Assembly: GCF_000981385.1 (NCBI RefSeq)
Contig: NZ_LATZ01000003.1
Span: 1-64,000 of the forward strand
Direction: 5' to 3'
Length of the DNA stretch: 64,000 nt
Source of the DNA: Bacillus sp. SA1-12
Lineage (GTDB): Bacteria; Bacillota; Bacilli; Bacillales; Bacillaceae
The notes below the pieces were generated by a model. The model saw nothing but the letters and a program-made list of their open reading frames with translations. It was not told where the DNA came from and made no database searches. This document shows positions 18,302-26,555 of this stretch, piece by piece. Every line of letters starts with the position of its first letter. The first letter of the stretch is position 1. Both the position numbers and the translations under genes were made by a program.

Positions 18302-18871
18302 GTGAATGAAGTGAAAAACATTTTAGAGGATTATATTATTAATCGGTTTACAATGGCGATCATCCCTGATCCAAATAAAAAGTACTCTGAAATCATTGAA
18401 TGTGAAGAGGAATTGGTTGTGCATAAACGTCCCATGGATGTCATTGATCAAAGCTGCCGATACTTCGGTAGCAGTTATTCAGGCAGAAAAGAAGGGACAA
18501 AAGACTTGGTGAAAATTACCCGTAAATCACCGATCGTTATTGACCCTGCAAATTCAATTTACTTTTTCCCTACAACATCTTCAACGAAAACGCATTGTGT
18601 ATGGCTTTCACATGGTTATGTTAAAGAGTATTCAAAAGCAAAGCATGATAATACACTTGTTACCTTTATAAATGGTAAAACAATCACCCTACCACTTTCA
18701 GTTGGATCATTTGAAAACCAACTCTTTCGCACAGCACAGCTTCGGACAATCATCACATCACGAATTGAACTAGAACAGCAAAAAATGCACAAGCTGCTTC
18801 TGCCAAGTGAAAAAGATGTCAATGCTATTTATGAACAAATTATAAGAGACTTTCAACGGAAATTATATTAA
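18302..18871 (+). CDS. comK: competence transcription factor ComK
   Basis: The 189-residue product matches ComK, the master activator of DNA-uptake genes in Bacillus. Conserved stretches include TMAIIPDPNKKYSEI, IDQSCRYFGSSYSGRKEGTK, IDPANSIYFFPTTS and LVTFINGKTITLPLSVGSFENQLFRTAQLRT. Length is close to the B. subtilis protein (192). GTG at 18302 follows AGAGGTGAAAG. The presence of ComK alone does not show that the strain is transformable. It lies in the same order relative to yhfN and yhjD-sipV as in B. subtilis. Confidence 0.93.
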   Translation: MNEVKNILEDYIINRFTMAIIPDPNKKYSEIIECEEELVVHKRPMDVIDQSCRYFGSSYSGRKEGTKDLVKITRKSPIVIDPANSIYFFPTTSSTKTHCVWLSHGYVKEYSKAKHDNTLVTFINGKTITLPLSVGSFENQLFRTAQLRTIITSRIELEQQKMHKLLLPSEKDVNAIYEQIIRDFQRKLY

Positions 18872-18895
18872 GTATATAAATTAATAAAATGTGTA

Positions 18896-19014
18896 GAGGC
18901 TGACTCAAAATATAAATGTCAAATTTCTCTAACCAACACGCGGATCCTTTAAAGAAGCAAGAAGTCCCGTTTACTGGTGATTATCGGAGAAGTTAGACTA
19001 TCTTGGGCAGTCTC
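18896..19014 (+). repeat. long-range inverted repeat after comK
   Basis: GAGGCTGACTCAA (18896-18908) is complementary, with a gap, to TTGGGCAGTCTC (about 19003-19014), leaving a loop near 95 nt. Similar left arms (GAGGCTGTCTCAAAG) occur at 35042 and at 51218. The element fills most of the 270-bp gap 18872-19141, in which no gene was recognised. Confidence 0.4.
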
Positions 19015-19141
19015 TTATTTGATTAAGTAAATCTTTAACCTGAACATGAAACAAAATGGCTTAGTAAAACGTATTGATGAGAAGTGATAAATTAAGGGTA
19101 AGGCCATGTTAACAATATAGTCAGCGAAGGGGAGATTGCTC

Positions 19142-19327
19142 ATGTCTTTTCGTAAGAGAAGAGAGCATTACAAAAGAAAGAGAAAGGCAAAATCTAATGA
19201 AGGCCGTTATACGTTTGCTGATTTACTTTTTGAAGTACTTTTCTATATTCCAGAACTTCTTTTATTTCCGTTTAGGGTTTTATGGTATGTGATTCGATTT
19301 ATTTTTCGGGCTATTGATTGGAGTTAG
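19142..19327 (+). CDS. small basic membrane-associated protein
   Basis: A 61-residue product with a strongly basic N-terminus (RKRREHYKRKRKAK, about 3-16) followed by a hydrophobic, aromatic stretch (about 25-58: FEVLFYIPELLLFPFRVLWY and onward). It probably lies in or on the cytoplasmic membrane. ATG at 19142 has AAGGGGAG 7 nt upstream; the TTG two codons earlier is too close. A terminator follows at 19335. The family was not recognised. Confidence 0.6.
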   Translation: MSFRKRREHYKRKRKAKSNEGRYTFADLLFEVLFYIPELLLFPFRVLWYVIRFIFRAIDWS

Positions 19328-19334
19328 AAAAGCT

Positions 19335-19368
19335 AAGGACACCTGCTGTGCAACAGAAAGGTGTCTTT
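19335..19368 (+). terminator. terminator after the small membrane protein
   Basis: AAGGACACCT pairs with AGGTGTCTTT around a loop of 14 nt; the T run is short. Confidence 0.55.
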
Positions 19369-19413
19369 CGGCTGTTTAGATAAAGATACATGACATGTTT
19401 TTAACAAAATTAG

Positions 19414-19773
19414 CTATTTTTGTGGTTTAAATAAATACTCCTCCATAAGCTCGCATACTTTGTTACGTATTCTTGGATTAAAATAATTATGTTTTTCTTC
19501 ATAGCCGTTATAAAGGAAGGAATAAAGCGTGAACGCTTCGTCTCGTTCAACCTGATGGACTTTTATATTCCGTTTGCGCAGCTCATGTTTTACAATAGCT
19601 AAATCTTTTTGTGCAAGCTTAAGGGATTCTTCTACAAGCACTAAGTAAGGTTTGTACAGTTTAAACGGACTTTTTTCGATAACCGATAAATCACGGTTGA
19701 AGATCGAAACAGCCATTGGTAAATAAATCGATAGTTCGATCATATCTCGGATGTCCTTCGGTATTCTTGTCAC
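19414..19773 (-). CDS. yhjD: conserved hypothetical protein, YhjD-like
   Basis: A 119-residue, highly charged, mostly helical soluble protein beginning TRIPKDIRDMIELSIYLPMA. Length and position (next to a YhjE-like gene and sipV) match B. subtilis yhjD, a gene of unknown function reported in that species as sporulation-associated. The start is GTG with GGGGGCA upstream. It is divergently oriented from yhjE. No enzymatic motif is visible. Confidence 0.65.
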   Translation of the reverse strand: MTRIPKDIRDMIELSIYLPMAVSIFNRDLSVIEKSPFKLYKPYLVLVEESLKLAQKDLAIVKHELRKRNIKVHQVERDEAFTLYSFLYNGYEEKHNYFNPRIRNKVCELMEEYLFKPQK

Positions 19774-19913
19774 AGAAATGCCCCCTTAAATAACAGAACA
19801 CTTGTTCGTGTTTATTATACGCCATTAAAATATTTTTAGCAAGTAGCTCCTAGCTTTCAAGTTTTGACATAAATGTGTAAAATAGATACCAAAGGACTTT
19901 TGAGGAGAATATA

Positions 19914-20540
19914 ATGAACCCGGAGACATTGCAGGAATACTTTTCATTAAAACAATTGATGGAGTTATTTGAAACGTATCGCTCGTTCGGTCCGTTTTTT
20001 GGAATATTGTTACCATTGCTCGAAGCATTTTTCCCATTCCTGCCCCTTGTAGCATTCATTGTGGCAAATGTTAATTCCTTTGGGCTTTGGCTTGGATTTT
20101 TTTTATCTTGGATTGGAGCTTGTTCAGGTGCTATTATCGTTTTTATTATCATGAGAAGACTTGGAGAATGGAGAGTTTTTAAGAGGTTACGGGAGAAAAA
20201 AGCGATTAAAAAGTTGTTAACATGGATTGAACGGAGAGGTTTTGGTCCGTTATTTCTCATTTTATGTTTTCCATTTACTCCGTCCGCAGCAATTAATGTT
20301 GTGGCAGGACTCTCACGAGTAAACTTTTGGCAATTCACATTAGCGGTCTTAACTGGAAAGTTTGTCATGATACTGATGGTAAGTTTTATTGGTCAAGATT
20401 TACATGCACTCATCACAAAGCCAGAAAGATCCATTATGGTGGCGGTTGTTATCTTTTTATTATGGTTTATTGGAAAGAGAGTTGAAAGACATTTAAATAT
20501 GTCCATCACTGTAAAAAAAAGGGACCGTAAAATGATGTAG
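19914..20540 (+). CDS. yhjE: TVP38/TMEM64-family membrane protein, YhjE-like
   Basis: A 208-residue polytopic membrane protein of the DedA-like VTT/SNARE-associated family. The hallmark stretches are GPFFGILLPLLEAFFPFLPL and FGPLFLILCFPFTPSAAINVVAGLSRV, with about five to six membrane segments. The family is linked to lipid handling, but this member's role is unproven. AGGAGAATATA precedes ATG at 19914. sipV follows after 9 nt, so the two form an operon, as in B. subtilis. Confidence 0.85.
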   Translation: MNPETLQEYFSLKQLMELFETYRSFGPFFGILLPLLEAFFPFLPLVAFIVANVNSFGLWLGFFLSWIGACSGAIIVFIIMRRLGEWRVFKRLREKKAIKKLLTWIERRGFGPLFLILCFPFTPSAAINVVAGLSRVNFWQFTLAVLTGKFVMILMVSFIGQDLHALITKPERSIMVAVVIFLLWFIGKRVERHLNMSITVKKRDRKMM

Positions 20541-20549
20541 GGGGGTATC

Positions 20550-21056
20550 ATGAAAAAGCGGGGAATAGCTTTCACAACAGTAGGTATATGTTTAATGGCT
20601 ATCTTCTTAAAGAATCTTATTTTTGTGGAATACAAGGTTGAGGGTGTTTCAATGCAACCGACGTACGAGGAAGGAATGCTGCTTTCCATTAATAAATTGG
20701 GCTTATATTTTGATTCGCTTGAAAGATTTGATATTGTTGTTTTTCAACTGCCTGATCATGAACAAATTTATGTGAAACGAGTAATAGGATTACCTGGTGA
20801 TGAAATTTATTATAAAGATGATCAGCTTTATGTAAATAGCAAGGCAGTTGAGGAACCATTTTTGCCTGCGGTGAAAGAAAATCAAGTAACAAAGCAGACT
20901 GGTAACTTTACATTAGAGGAAATTATCGATAAAACAAACATTCCAAAAGGGTATATTTTTGTCATAGGAGATAATCGTCTTCAAAGCCGTGACAGCCGTC
21001 ACTTTGGCTTGGTTAAAATAGAAGATGTGATTGGGATAGTTGGAGAGCCTCATTAA
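20550..21056 (+). CDS. sipV: type I signal peptidase SipV
   Basis: A membrane-bound signal peptidase of 168 residues with one N-terminal anchor (about 5-22) and an extracytoplasmic catalytic domain. The catalytic serine is S34 in GVSMQPTY and the general-base lysine is K76 in YVKRVIGLPGDE. The GDNRLQSRDSRHFG box (family motif GDNR..S.DSR.FG) is near the C-terminus. It matches B. subtilis SipV in length and location. It is the second gene of the yhjE-sipV operon and the last conserved-backbone gene before the carbohydrate island. Confidence 0.92.
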   Translation: MKKRGIAFTTVGICLMAIFLKNLIFVEYKVEGVSMQPTYEEGMLLSINKLGLYFDSLERFDIVVFQLPDHEQIYVKRVIGLPGDEIYYKDDQLYVNSKAVEEPFLPAVKENQVTKQTGNFTLEEIIDKTNIPKGYIFVIGDNRLQSRDSRHFGLVKIEDVIGIVGEPH

Positions 21057-21059
21057 ATG

Positions 21060-21123
21060 CTAACACATTTGGCAACATCTCGTCGTTTGACGAAAGGTGC
21101 AGCTGATGGGTTAGTTTTTTTGT
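21060..21123 (+). terminator. terminator after sipV
   Basis: CTAACACA pairs with TGGGTTAG (one mismatch) and encloses a second hairpin CGTC-GTTT-GACG; a run of seven T residues follows. Confidence 0.6.
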
Positions 21124-21231
21124 TTAGATAGATCATAAACGTTCTTTTTACGGTCGATATCATACAAACAATTCTTCCTGCTGATCAACCAATTCAACAT
21201 ATACTGTTCACTCTATAATTTGTATATGCAA

Positions 21232-21276
21232 TGGAAAAATGGTTGATTGTTCTCGTTTGAAATCGATAGCTATAAT
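21232..21276 (+). promoter_or_regulatory. pectate lyase promoter with 19-bp shared element
   Basis: TGGAAAAATGGTTGATTGT (21232-21250) overlaps the -35 hexamer TTGTTC (21247-21252). An 18-bp spacer leads to TATAAT (21271-21276). The same 19 bases at the same position relative to a -35/-10 pair occur before the ABC importer at 25493-25537. This suggests a common regulator of the pectin genes. Confidence 0.65.
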
Positions 21277-21318
21277 AATGAAGAAATTAAAAAAAAGGGG
21301 GTATAAGCCAGTAAAAAA

Positions 21319-21332
21319 AGAAAGCGCTGTCA
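21319..21332 (+). promoter_or_regulatory. cre-like site in the pectate lyase leader
   Basis: AGAAAGCGCTGTCA matches the CcpA cre consensus TGWAARCGYTWNCW at 12 of 14 positions. It lies about 36 bp downstream of the predicted transcription start, where CcpA could act as a roadblock. Confidence 0.4.
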
Positions 21333-21442
21333 CAAACAACACGGTCTTACGTACTTCACCTATCTTAGTTAATTAGGAGGTGATTGGTTCAACGAAAGTA
21401 ATAGTAACGAGTTTAAGTTTCTATTTAGTTTGGTTTCGGTGA

Positions 21443-21586
21443 AATGAGTTGGTAAGGCTGCGTTATTTCGGTGAGCTAAAGGATGACCATCCATCTACTT
21501 AGTTACTTTATCATCAAAGCATTGATCTAACAATTTTCCTCCTTCATCTTTATAAAGATACGACAACGCAGCCTCAGAATACCACT
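21443..21586 (+). promoter_or_regulatory. structured leader of the pectate lyase mRNA
   Basis: GGCTGCGTT (21456-21464) is exactly complementary to AACGCAGCC (21565-21573). The flanks GAGTTGGTA and TACCACTC can extend the pairing across small bulges. It encloses about 100 nt with an inner GGATG-ACC-CATCC hairpin. The predicted leader is near 338 nt. It also holds an ideal Shine-Dalgarno AGGAGGTGATT at 21375-21385 with no proper reading frame behind it. The rest of the gap 21057-21620 shows nothing else. Confidence 0.4.
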
Positions 21587-21620
21587 CAGAAAACATGAAA
21601 ATAGGTATGGGAGGTATAAG

Positions 21621-24600
21621 ATGAAGAGGTTTTTAGCCGTGTTTTTATCTGTTATTTTGTGTTTTTCACTCTTCCCAATGATTGTTCCTTCAGTAAAAGC
21701 TGATACTGCGTTGCTTCCTGCATTTCCCGGAGCAGAAGGCTTCGGGTATGCTGCAGTTGGGGGACGAGGAGGAGAGGTATATCATGTGACAAGCTATGAG
21801 CTTAAGGGTCCAGGGACTTTCCATGATGCGCTGACAACAGCTGGAGAAACGCCTCGTACCATTGTATTTGATATTTCTGGAGAAATAACCATACCACAGA
21901 TTGTGCTAAGAGATAAATCAAATATTACAATAGCTGGTCAAACTGCATCAGGAGACGGAGTAACAATTCGAGGCAACAATATTCGTTTTATAGATTGCAG
22001 CGACATTATTATTAGGTATGTCCGCTTCCGATTAGGTGTGCAAAGTTTTAATGATGATACGATGTATTTTGAAGATTGTCAGAATGTTATCATCGACCAT
22101 TCGACTTTTTCATGGGGAACAGATGAGGTATTATCGATCAAAAGTAAAGATTATGAAAATCCAAAATCAAAAAATATTACAGTACAATGGTCCATTATAT
22201 CTGAAGGTCTTCTAACTCACTCAATGGGCGGTTTGATTGAGATGAATACAATCAGCATGCATCATAATCTTTATGCTCACAACAATGACAGAAATCCTAA
22301 AACAAAAGGACAGATCGACTTTGTTAACAATATCGTCTATAACTGGGGCGGATTCCCGTATGTAGCCGGTGGTGAATCGGGTACAAAAGGGTATGGAAAT
22401 GTTGTAGGAAATTACTTTATTGCAGGGAAAAACTCTGCTGATCCGGAGTATGCCATTGTACGAGGCAATGAGAATTATAGTGTGTATATTGATGAAAACT
22501 TTATTGATAGCAATAAAAACGGTATTCTTGATGGAACTGATACAGGAACAGGAATAATCGAAGCTGAAAGGCCTAGTGTAGTCATGCCGGAACGGTTTGA
22601 ATATCCGCCAGTACATACCCAAGATCCTGAAACAGCATATAATCATGTTCTGGATCATGCCGGTGCTTCATTAGTGCGGGATGCAGTCGACAAACGTGTC
22701 ATTAATAGCGTGAAAAATCAAACGGGAGTCATTATTGGTAATGAAAATGATGTCGGAGGATTCCCATTGTTAGAAAGCGGAACATCCCCGGTAGATACAG
22801 ACCGAGATGGAATGCCTGATGATTGGGAACAAGAAAAAGGCCTTAATCCTACTGATCCAGAGGACAGGAATGAAGATCGCAATGGGAATGGTTATACAAA
22901 TCTTGAGGAATATTTAAATGAATTAGCCGCACCTGGTTTCCCGGCCAATTATCCTACAACACCTCCTGAATGGTCAGGAATACCGTTCGAGCCGCCTGTC
23001 GAACCAGAGCCGGAACCAACTCCGGAACCGGTTGAAAGTATGAACGGAGATATCATGAGGAATGTAAGAATCAACGATAATAGCAGTAACGGAAATGTGA
23101 ATGAGGCAAATTGGTCTGTTCAAAAAAATCTTCAAATTGGAGACATGGTTGCCGGAGATAGAATGACTGGGAGCAAAGTTTATCGATTCCAGTCAATACC
23201 AGATGAATTGAAGGGTATGGAATGGATCAGAACTGCGGTAGGTTCGAGGAGTGCTACAAGTGAGGATTTAGTTTCCTTCTATTTGACTGCAGATGCAGAT
23301 GTTTATGTCGCTCATGATTCAAGGATAACCGATAAGCCGGAATGGTTGCTAAACTTCTATGAGGATACAGGAAAGCGGGTACAAGATGATCAGCCAGTTG
23401 AGTACACTCTATACAAAAAGCATTATTCTGCCGGGTCCTATGTCGCTATGGGAGCGAATAATAATACGTCAAAAATGAACTATTTTATTATCATCAAACC
23501 CACCAATACAGGTGAAGCTCCAATAGCAGTCAGCCCGTCTGGATTGAAAGGTGAATTAAACGAGGATGCTGCAATTTCATTGAATTGGACATCGGTAAGT
23601 GCGGCAGATGCTTATCTCATTTACCGTTCTTCAGCAAAGGATCCTGTGTTTAGAACGGTGGCTAGCACTAAAACCCCAGAATATGTGGATGCTGCAGTAG
23701 AGCAAGGTATCACCTATCAGTATAAGGTATCTGCACTTAATGCCGGTGGTGAATCACCTTTATCTGATGCTGTGGAAGTGTTTACCTTTGATTCAACACA
23801 ACCAGTCCCTTCTCCACCAGCAGGATTAAGTGTACCTGTAACAAAGAGTCTATCAGTTAAGCTGGATTGGGCTCCAGTCGAGAATGCGATTAGTTATTAT
23901 CTTTTCAGAGCAACGGAAGAAGATGGCAGCTACAAGAAAATAGGTAGCACATCAACTGCAGAATATGTTGATGATACCGTACTTCCTTCAACAACGTATT
24001 ACTATAAAGTATCGACTATAGCAATTGGCGGTGAATCAGAAAAAACTAATAGTGTCAAAACAACGACTAAGCCTCCTGTAGCATTACCAAAGGTTCCAAC
24101 AGGACTGGCTTCAGGTAAAGTTACAACCTCAGCATTCGAAATGAAATGGACTTCAGTGGATGGAGCAGAAAGTTATAATATTTACAGAAAAGCGAGTGGA
24201 GACAGCGCTTTTTCAAAAGTTGGCAGTACAACTTTAGCGACCTATCTAGACGATAGCATTAGTGTAAGTAATACTGGCTACACTTATCGAATAACCGCAG
24301 TAAATGAAATGGGTGAAACTAAAGCATCAGATGAACTTACGATATCAATGCCTGTCCCTAACACACCTTCTGATCTGACGGTCGGCCTTGTTGGCGAATC
24401 ATTTGTCGGCCTCATTTGGACATCCAACGGCGGAGAAAACCAAGTAAATATCTACAGAGAAGCAAATGGGAAAGTAGAGTACGTTGGATATGCTAAAGTA
24501 AATACGTACTACGACAGAACAGCTATACCTGGAGTAGAGTATACCTATTACATTAAAGCTCAAAATGCAAGCGGGGAATCAGAAAGATCCAACACTGTAA

Positions 24601-24875
24601 AAGTTAAACCCGGGTTTATAACGGTTTTAGAGAACTATATGAATCAATTTTCGAAAACAGCTGATTTAACTGGTCCACTCGTATCCCAATTAACAAATAC
24701 GCTTAAGCAAGCCGAGGATCATGCAGAAAAGGGATCGAAGGAAAAAGCCGTTACATTTATGAAGAAATATGTTGAACAGCTTAATCAAAAGACCATGGAA
24801 CCTCATATATCGGCTGAAGCAAAACTGACTCTTTCCTATTATGCGAAATTATTCATTAAAAAGCTTGAAAGCTGA
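21621..24875 (+). CDS. secreted multidomain pectate lyase (PL1-like) with FN3 and FIMAH domains
   Basis: An exported enzyme of 1084 residues that should cleave polygalacturonate by beta-elimination. Domains in order: signal peptide (1-27, cut after VKA); right-handed beta-helix lyase (about 33-390) with the GAEGFGYAAVGGRGGEVYHV entry, ITIAGQTASGDGV, IIRYVRFRLG, VIIDHSTFSWGTDE and the probable catalytic arginine in HNNDRNPK; a calcium-binding DTDRDGMPDDWEQ segment (about 391-430); a Pro/Glu linker (about 456-473); an unassigned beta-rich domain (about 475-632); four fibronectin type III repeats (about 633-1000); and a C-terminal FIMAH helical domain (about 997-1083). The ribosome site is GGGAGGT. 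No LPXTG anchor is present. It heads the pectin locus and feeds the importer at 25578-29035. Confidence 0.87.
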   Translation: MKRFLAVFLSVILCFSLFPMIVPSVKADTALLPAFPGAEGFGYAAVGGRGGEVYHVTSYELKGPGTFHDALTTAGETPRTIVFDISGEITIPQIVLRDKSNITIAGQTASGDGVTIRGNNIRFIDCSDIIIRYVRFRLGVQSFNDDTMYFEDCQNVIIDHSTFSWGTDEVLSIKSKDYENPKSKNITVQWSIISEGLLTHSMGGLIEMNTISMHHNLYAHNNDRNPKTKGQIDFVNNIVYNWGGFPYVAGGESGTKGYGNVVGNYFIAGKNSADPEYAIVRGNENYSVYIDENFIDSNKNGILDGTDTGTGIIEAERPSVVMPERFEYPPVHTQDPETAYNHVLDHAGASLVRDAVDKRVINSVKNQTGVIIGNENDVGGFPLLESGTSPVDTDRDGMPDDWEQEKGLNPTDPEDRNEDRNGNGYTNLEEYLNELAAPGFPANYPTTPPEWSGIPFEPPVEPEPEPTPEPVESMNGDIMRNVRINDNSSNGNVNEANWSVQKNLQIGDMVAGDRMTGSKVYRFQSIPDELKGMEWIRTAVGSRSATSEDLVSFYLTADADVYVAHDSRITDKPEWLLNFYEDTGKRVQDDQPVEYTLYKKHYSAGSYVAMGANNNTSKMNYFIIIKPTNTGEAPIAVSPSGLKGELNEDAAISLNWTSVSAADAYLIYRSSAKDPVFRTVASTKTPEYVDAAVEQGITYQYKVSALNAGGESPLSDAVEVFTFDSTQPVPSPPAGLSVPVTKSLSVKLDWAPVENAISYYLFRATEEDGSYKKIGSTSTAEYVDDTVLPSTTYYYKVSTIAIGGESEKTNSVKTTTKPPVALPKVPTGLASGKVTTSAFEMKWTSVDGAESYNIYRKASGDSAFSKVGSTTLATYLDDSISVSNTGYTYRITAVNEMGETKASDELTISMPVPNTPSDLTVGLVGESFVGLIWTSNGGENQVNIYREANGKVEYVGYAKVNTYYDRTAIPGVEYTYYIKAQNASGESERSNTVKVKPGFITVLENYMNQFSKTADLTGPLVSQLTNTLKQAEDHAEKGSKEKAVTFMKKYVEQLNQKTMEPHISAEAKLTLSYYAKLFIKKLES

Positions 24876-25020
24876 AATTAGTAAGGAATTCATTTCGTAG
24901 GAAAAAATGCGTACAATTTGGTTAAAGATATTTTCCATTTAAAGATTTAATGGATTGCTGTATGCTGTATTATTTAACAGGAAATAATGATTGCAGCCCA
25001 TTGTAGATAAAACAGCTTCT

Positions 25021-25155
25021 GTCCTTCGTCAAAATATTGATGAAGGACATTCTGTTTGGAAAAGCAATAGTAGAGTTCCTTCCATCCCTATCAAGAAAGA
25101 CATTCAGTAATGGAATGTCTAAAAAAATGTCCTTCATCCTGCCATGAAGGGCATT
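25021..25155 (+). repeat. three consecutive hairpins with repeated flank
   Basis: GTCCTTCGTCA/TGATGAAGGAC (25021-25048), GACATTC/GAATGTC (25099-25119) and AATGTCCTTCAT/ATGAAGGGCATT (25126-25155) follow each other. The first and third share the sequence GAAGGRCATTCTRTTTGGAA on their 3' sides, so they are diverged copies. They lie in the 702-bp gap 24876-25577 and could serve as terminators for the lyase, although no long T run follows. Confidence 0.5.
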
Positions 25156-25389
25156 CTATTTGGAACTATCTCTGTGTTATTGTCCAATCCCCATTATCCA
25201 GTATATTCCGCAAGCATACTAATCTATTTTTTCTTGTTTAAAAATAATTCGTTAACCGATATCGATAGCACCCTATTTTTTGTTACCTTTACATAATCTA
25301 CATGAAGAAAGGTTCTCACATATCGCATGAAATGAACAAACAGATCTTACATGAAACAAACCATTTGTATAAAAGCTTATATCTTGGTT

Positions 25390-25403
25390 AGAAAACGCTT
25401 ACA
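25390..25403 (+). promoter_or_regulatory. cre-like site upstream of the importer
   Basis: AGAAAACGCTTACA matches TGWAARCGYTWNCW at 13 of 14 positions. It lies about 110 bp upstream of the importer promoter, so its effect, if any, is uncertain. Confidence 0.45.
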
Positions 25404-25492
25404 ATAAATTAATACTAAATTTACCTTACGTATCTTTTTAGATCTTCGTTTATTTACGCCACTTGTCCATTATCTACTATTTGTGCATTTCG

Positions 25493-25537
25493 TGGAAAAA
25501 TGGTTGATTGTATAAGCGTGACCAAGATCGTTATAAT
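25493..25537 (+). promoter_or_regulatory. importer promoter with 19-bp shared element
   Basis: TGGAAAAATGGTTGATTGT (25493-25511) is identical to 21232-21250. TTGTAT (25508-25513), 18 bp and TATAAT (25532-25537) form the promoter. Some upstream similarity (CTAYWATTTGT) extends the match. The element overlaps the -35, as an activator-dependent site would. Confidence 0.65.
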
Positions 25538-25577
25538 CAATTTGCGAATATTCAAAAAACGAAGGGGAGGTAGAGAG

Positions 25578-26555
25578 ATGGATCATTCACCGGTCAAGCC
25601 GCATAGTGAAAACATGGCAGTTCATGCCGATGTTCTGATTAAGAAGAAAAGTCTTATCAGGTTGTATGTAGAAAATATAAAAAAAAACTGGATGCTTTAT
25701 GTCATGATCATTCCAGGAATTTTATTTTACATCATCTTTAAGTTCATCCCATTGCTTGGAAGCGTTATTGCGTTTCAAGATTATCAAATTTTTAAAGGGA
25801 TTCTAGGCAGCCCTTGGGTTGGGTTGGAGAATTTCAAATTTATCTTCACTTACCAAGATTTTTATCAGGTTCTTAGGAACACCCTTATGATTGCTTTCTA
25901 TCAGCTTATTTTCGGTTTCCCGGCACCAATTATTTTAGCATTGTTATTTAATGAAATTCGATTAATGGTTTTTAAAAGAACTGTACAAAGCTTGTTTTAT
26001 CTGCCTCATTTTTTATCTTGGGTAGTTGTTGGAGGAATCGTTTTTGAATTGTTGGCAGCAGAGGGGGTTATTAATGCAGTTCGTGAGTTATTTGGTGCAG
26101 AGCCAATTTTGTTTATGCAGGAAGAGGGTTATTTTCGTTCAATTGTCGTGATATCAGGGATATGGAAAGGTGTTGGATGGGGCACCATTATCTATTTAGC
26201 TGCCATAACAGGTATTAACCCAAATTTATATGAAGCAGCTGTCATGGATGGCGCAAATCGATGGAAACAAATTAGATATATTACACTCCCATTATTGTAC
26301 CCTACTATTTTAACGTTATTTTTATTGAATATTGGAAATTTCTTAGAGCTTGGGTTTGATCAAATCTTTAACCTATTAACTCCAATGACATATTCCGTTG
26401 GTGACATCATTGAAACATATGTTTATCGAGCAGGGGTGCTCCAAGGGCAATTCAGTGTAACAACAGCAATTGGATTGTTCCAATCAGTTGTAGGATTTAT
26501 CTTACTTTGGATATTTAATAGGCTCGCAAGAAAATCAGGACAGGGGTTATGGTAA
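25578..26555 (+). CDS. oligosaccharide ABC transporter permease (LplB/YteP type)
   Basis: The first membrane subunit of a carbohydrate importer. The 325-residue product has an N-terminal cytoplasmic stretch and six hydrophobic segments, with the MalF-type EAA loop YEAAVMDGANRWKQIRYITLPLL near residue 220. The wording (WMLYVMIIPGILFYIIFKFIPLLG, YQIFKGILGSPWVGLENF) is typical of the LplB/YteP group. B. subtilis relatives import rhamnogalacturonan-derived oligosaccharides. ATG at 25578 has AAGGGGAGG upstream; the frame extends back to 25500 across the promoter and that part is not translated. Its stop overlaps the next start as TAATG. The ATPase is not encoded here and is probably a shared MsmX-like protein. 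Confidence 0.87.
   Translation: MDHSPVKPHSENMAVHADVLIKKKSLIRLYVENIKKNWMLYVMIIPGILFYIIFKFIPLLGSVIAFQDYQIFKGILGSPWVGLENFKFIFTYQDFYQVLRNTLMIAFYQLIFGFPAPIILALLFNEIRLMVFKRTVQSLFYLPHFLSWVVVGGIVFELLAAEGVINAVRELFGAEPILFMQEEGYFRSIVVISGIWKGVGWGTIIYLAAITGINPNLYEAAVMDGANRWKQIRYITLPLLYPTILTLFLLNIGNFLELGFDQIFNLLTPMTYSVGDIIETYVYRAGVLQGQFSVTTAIGLFQSVVGFILLWIFNRLARKSGQGLW

Noticed and set aside
22221..22658. 145-codon minus-strand frame inside the pectate lyase gene
   Set aside because: It is antisense to an intact enzyme domain, has no ribosome site and its sequence is an artefact of the sense codons.
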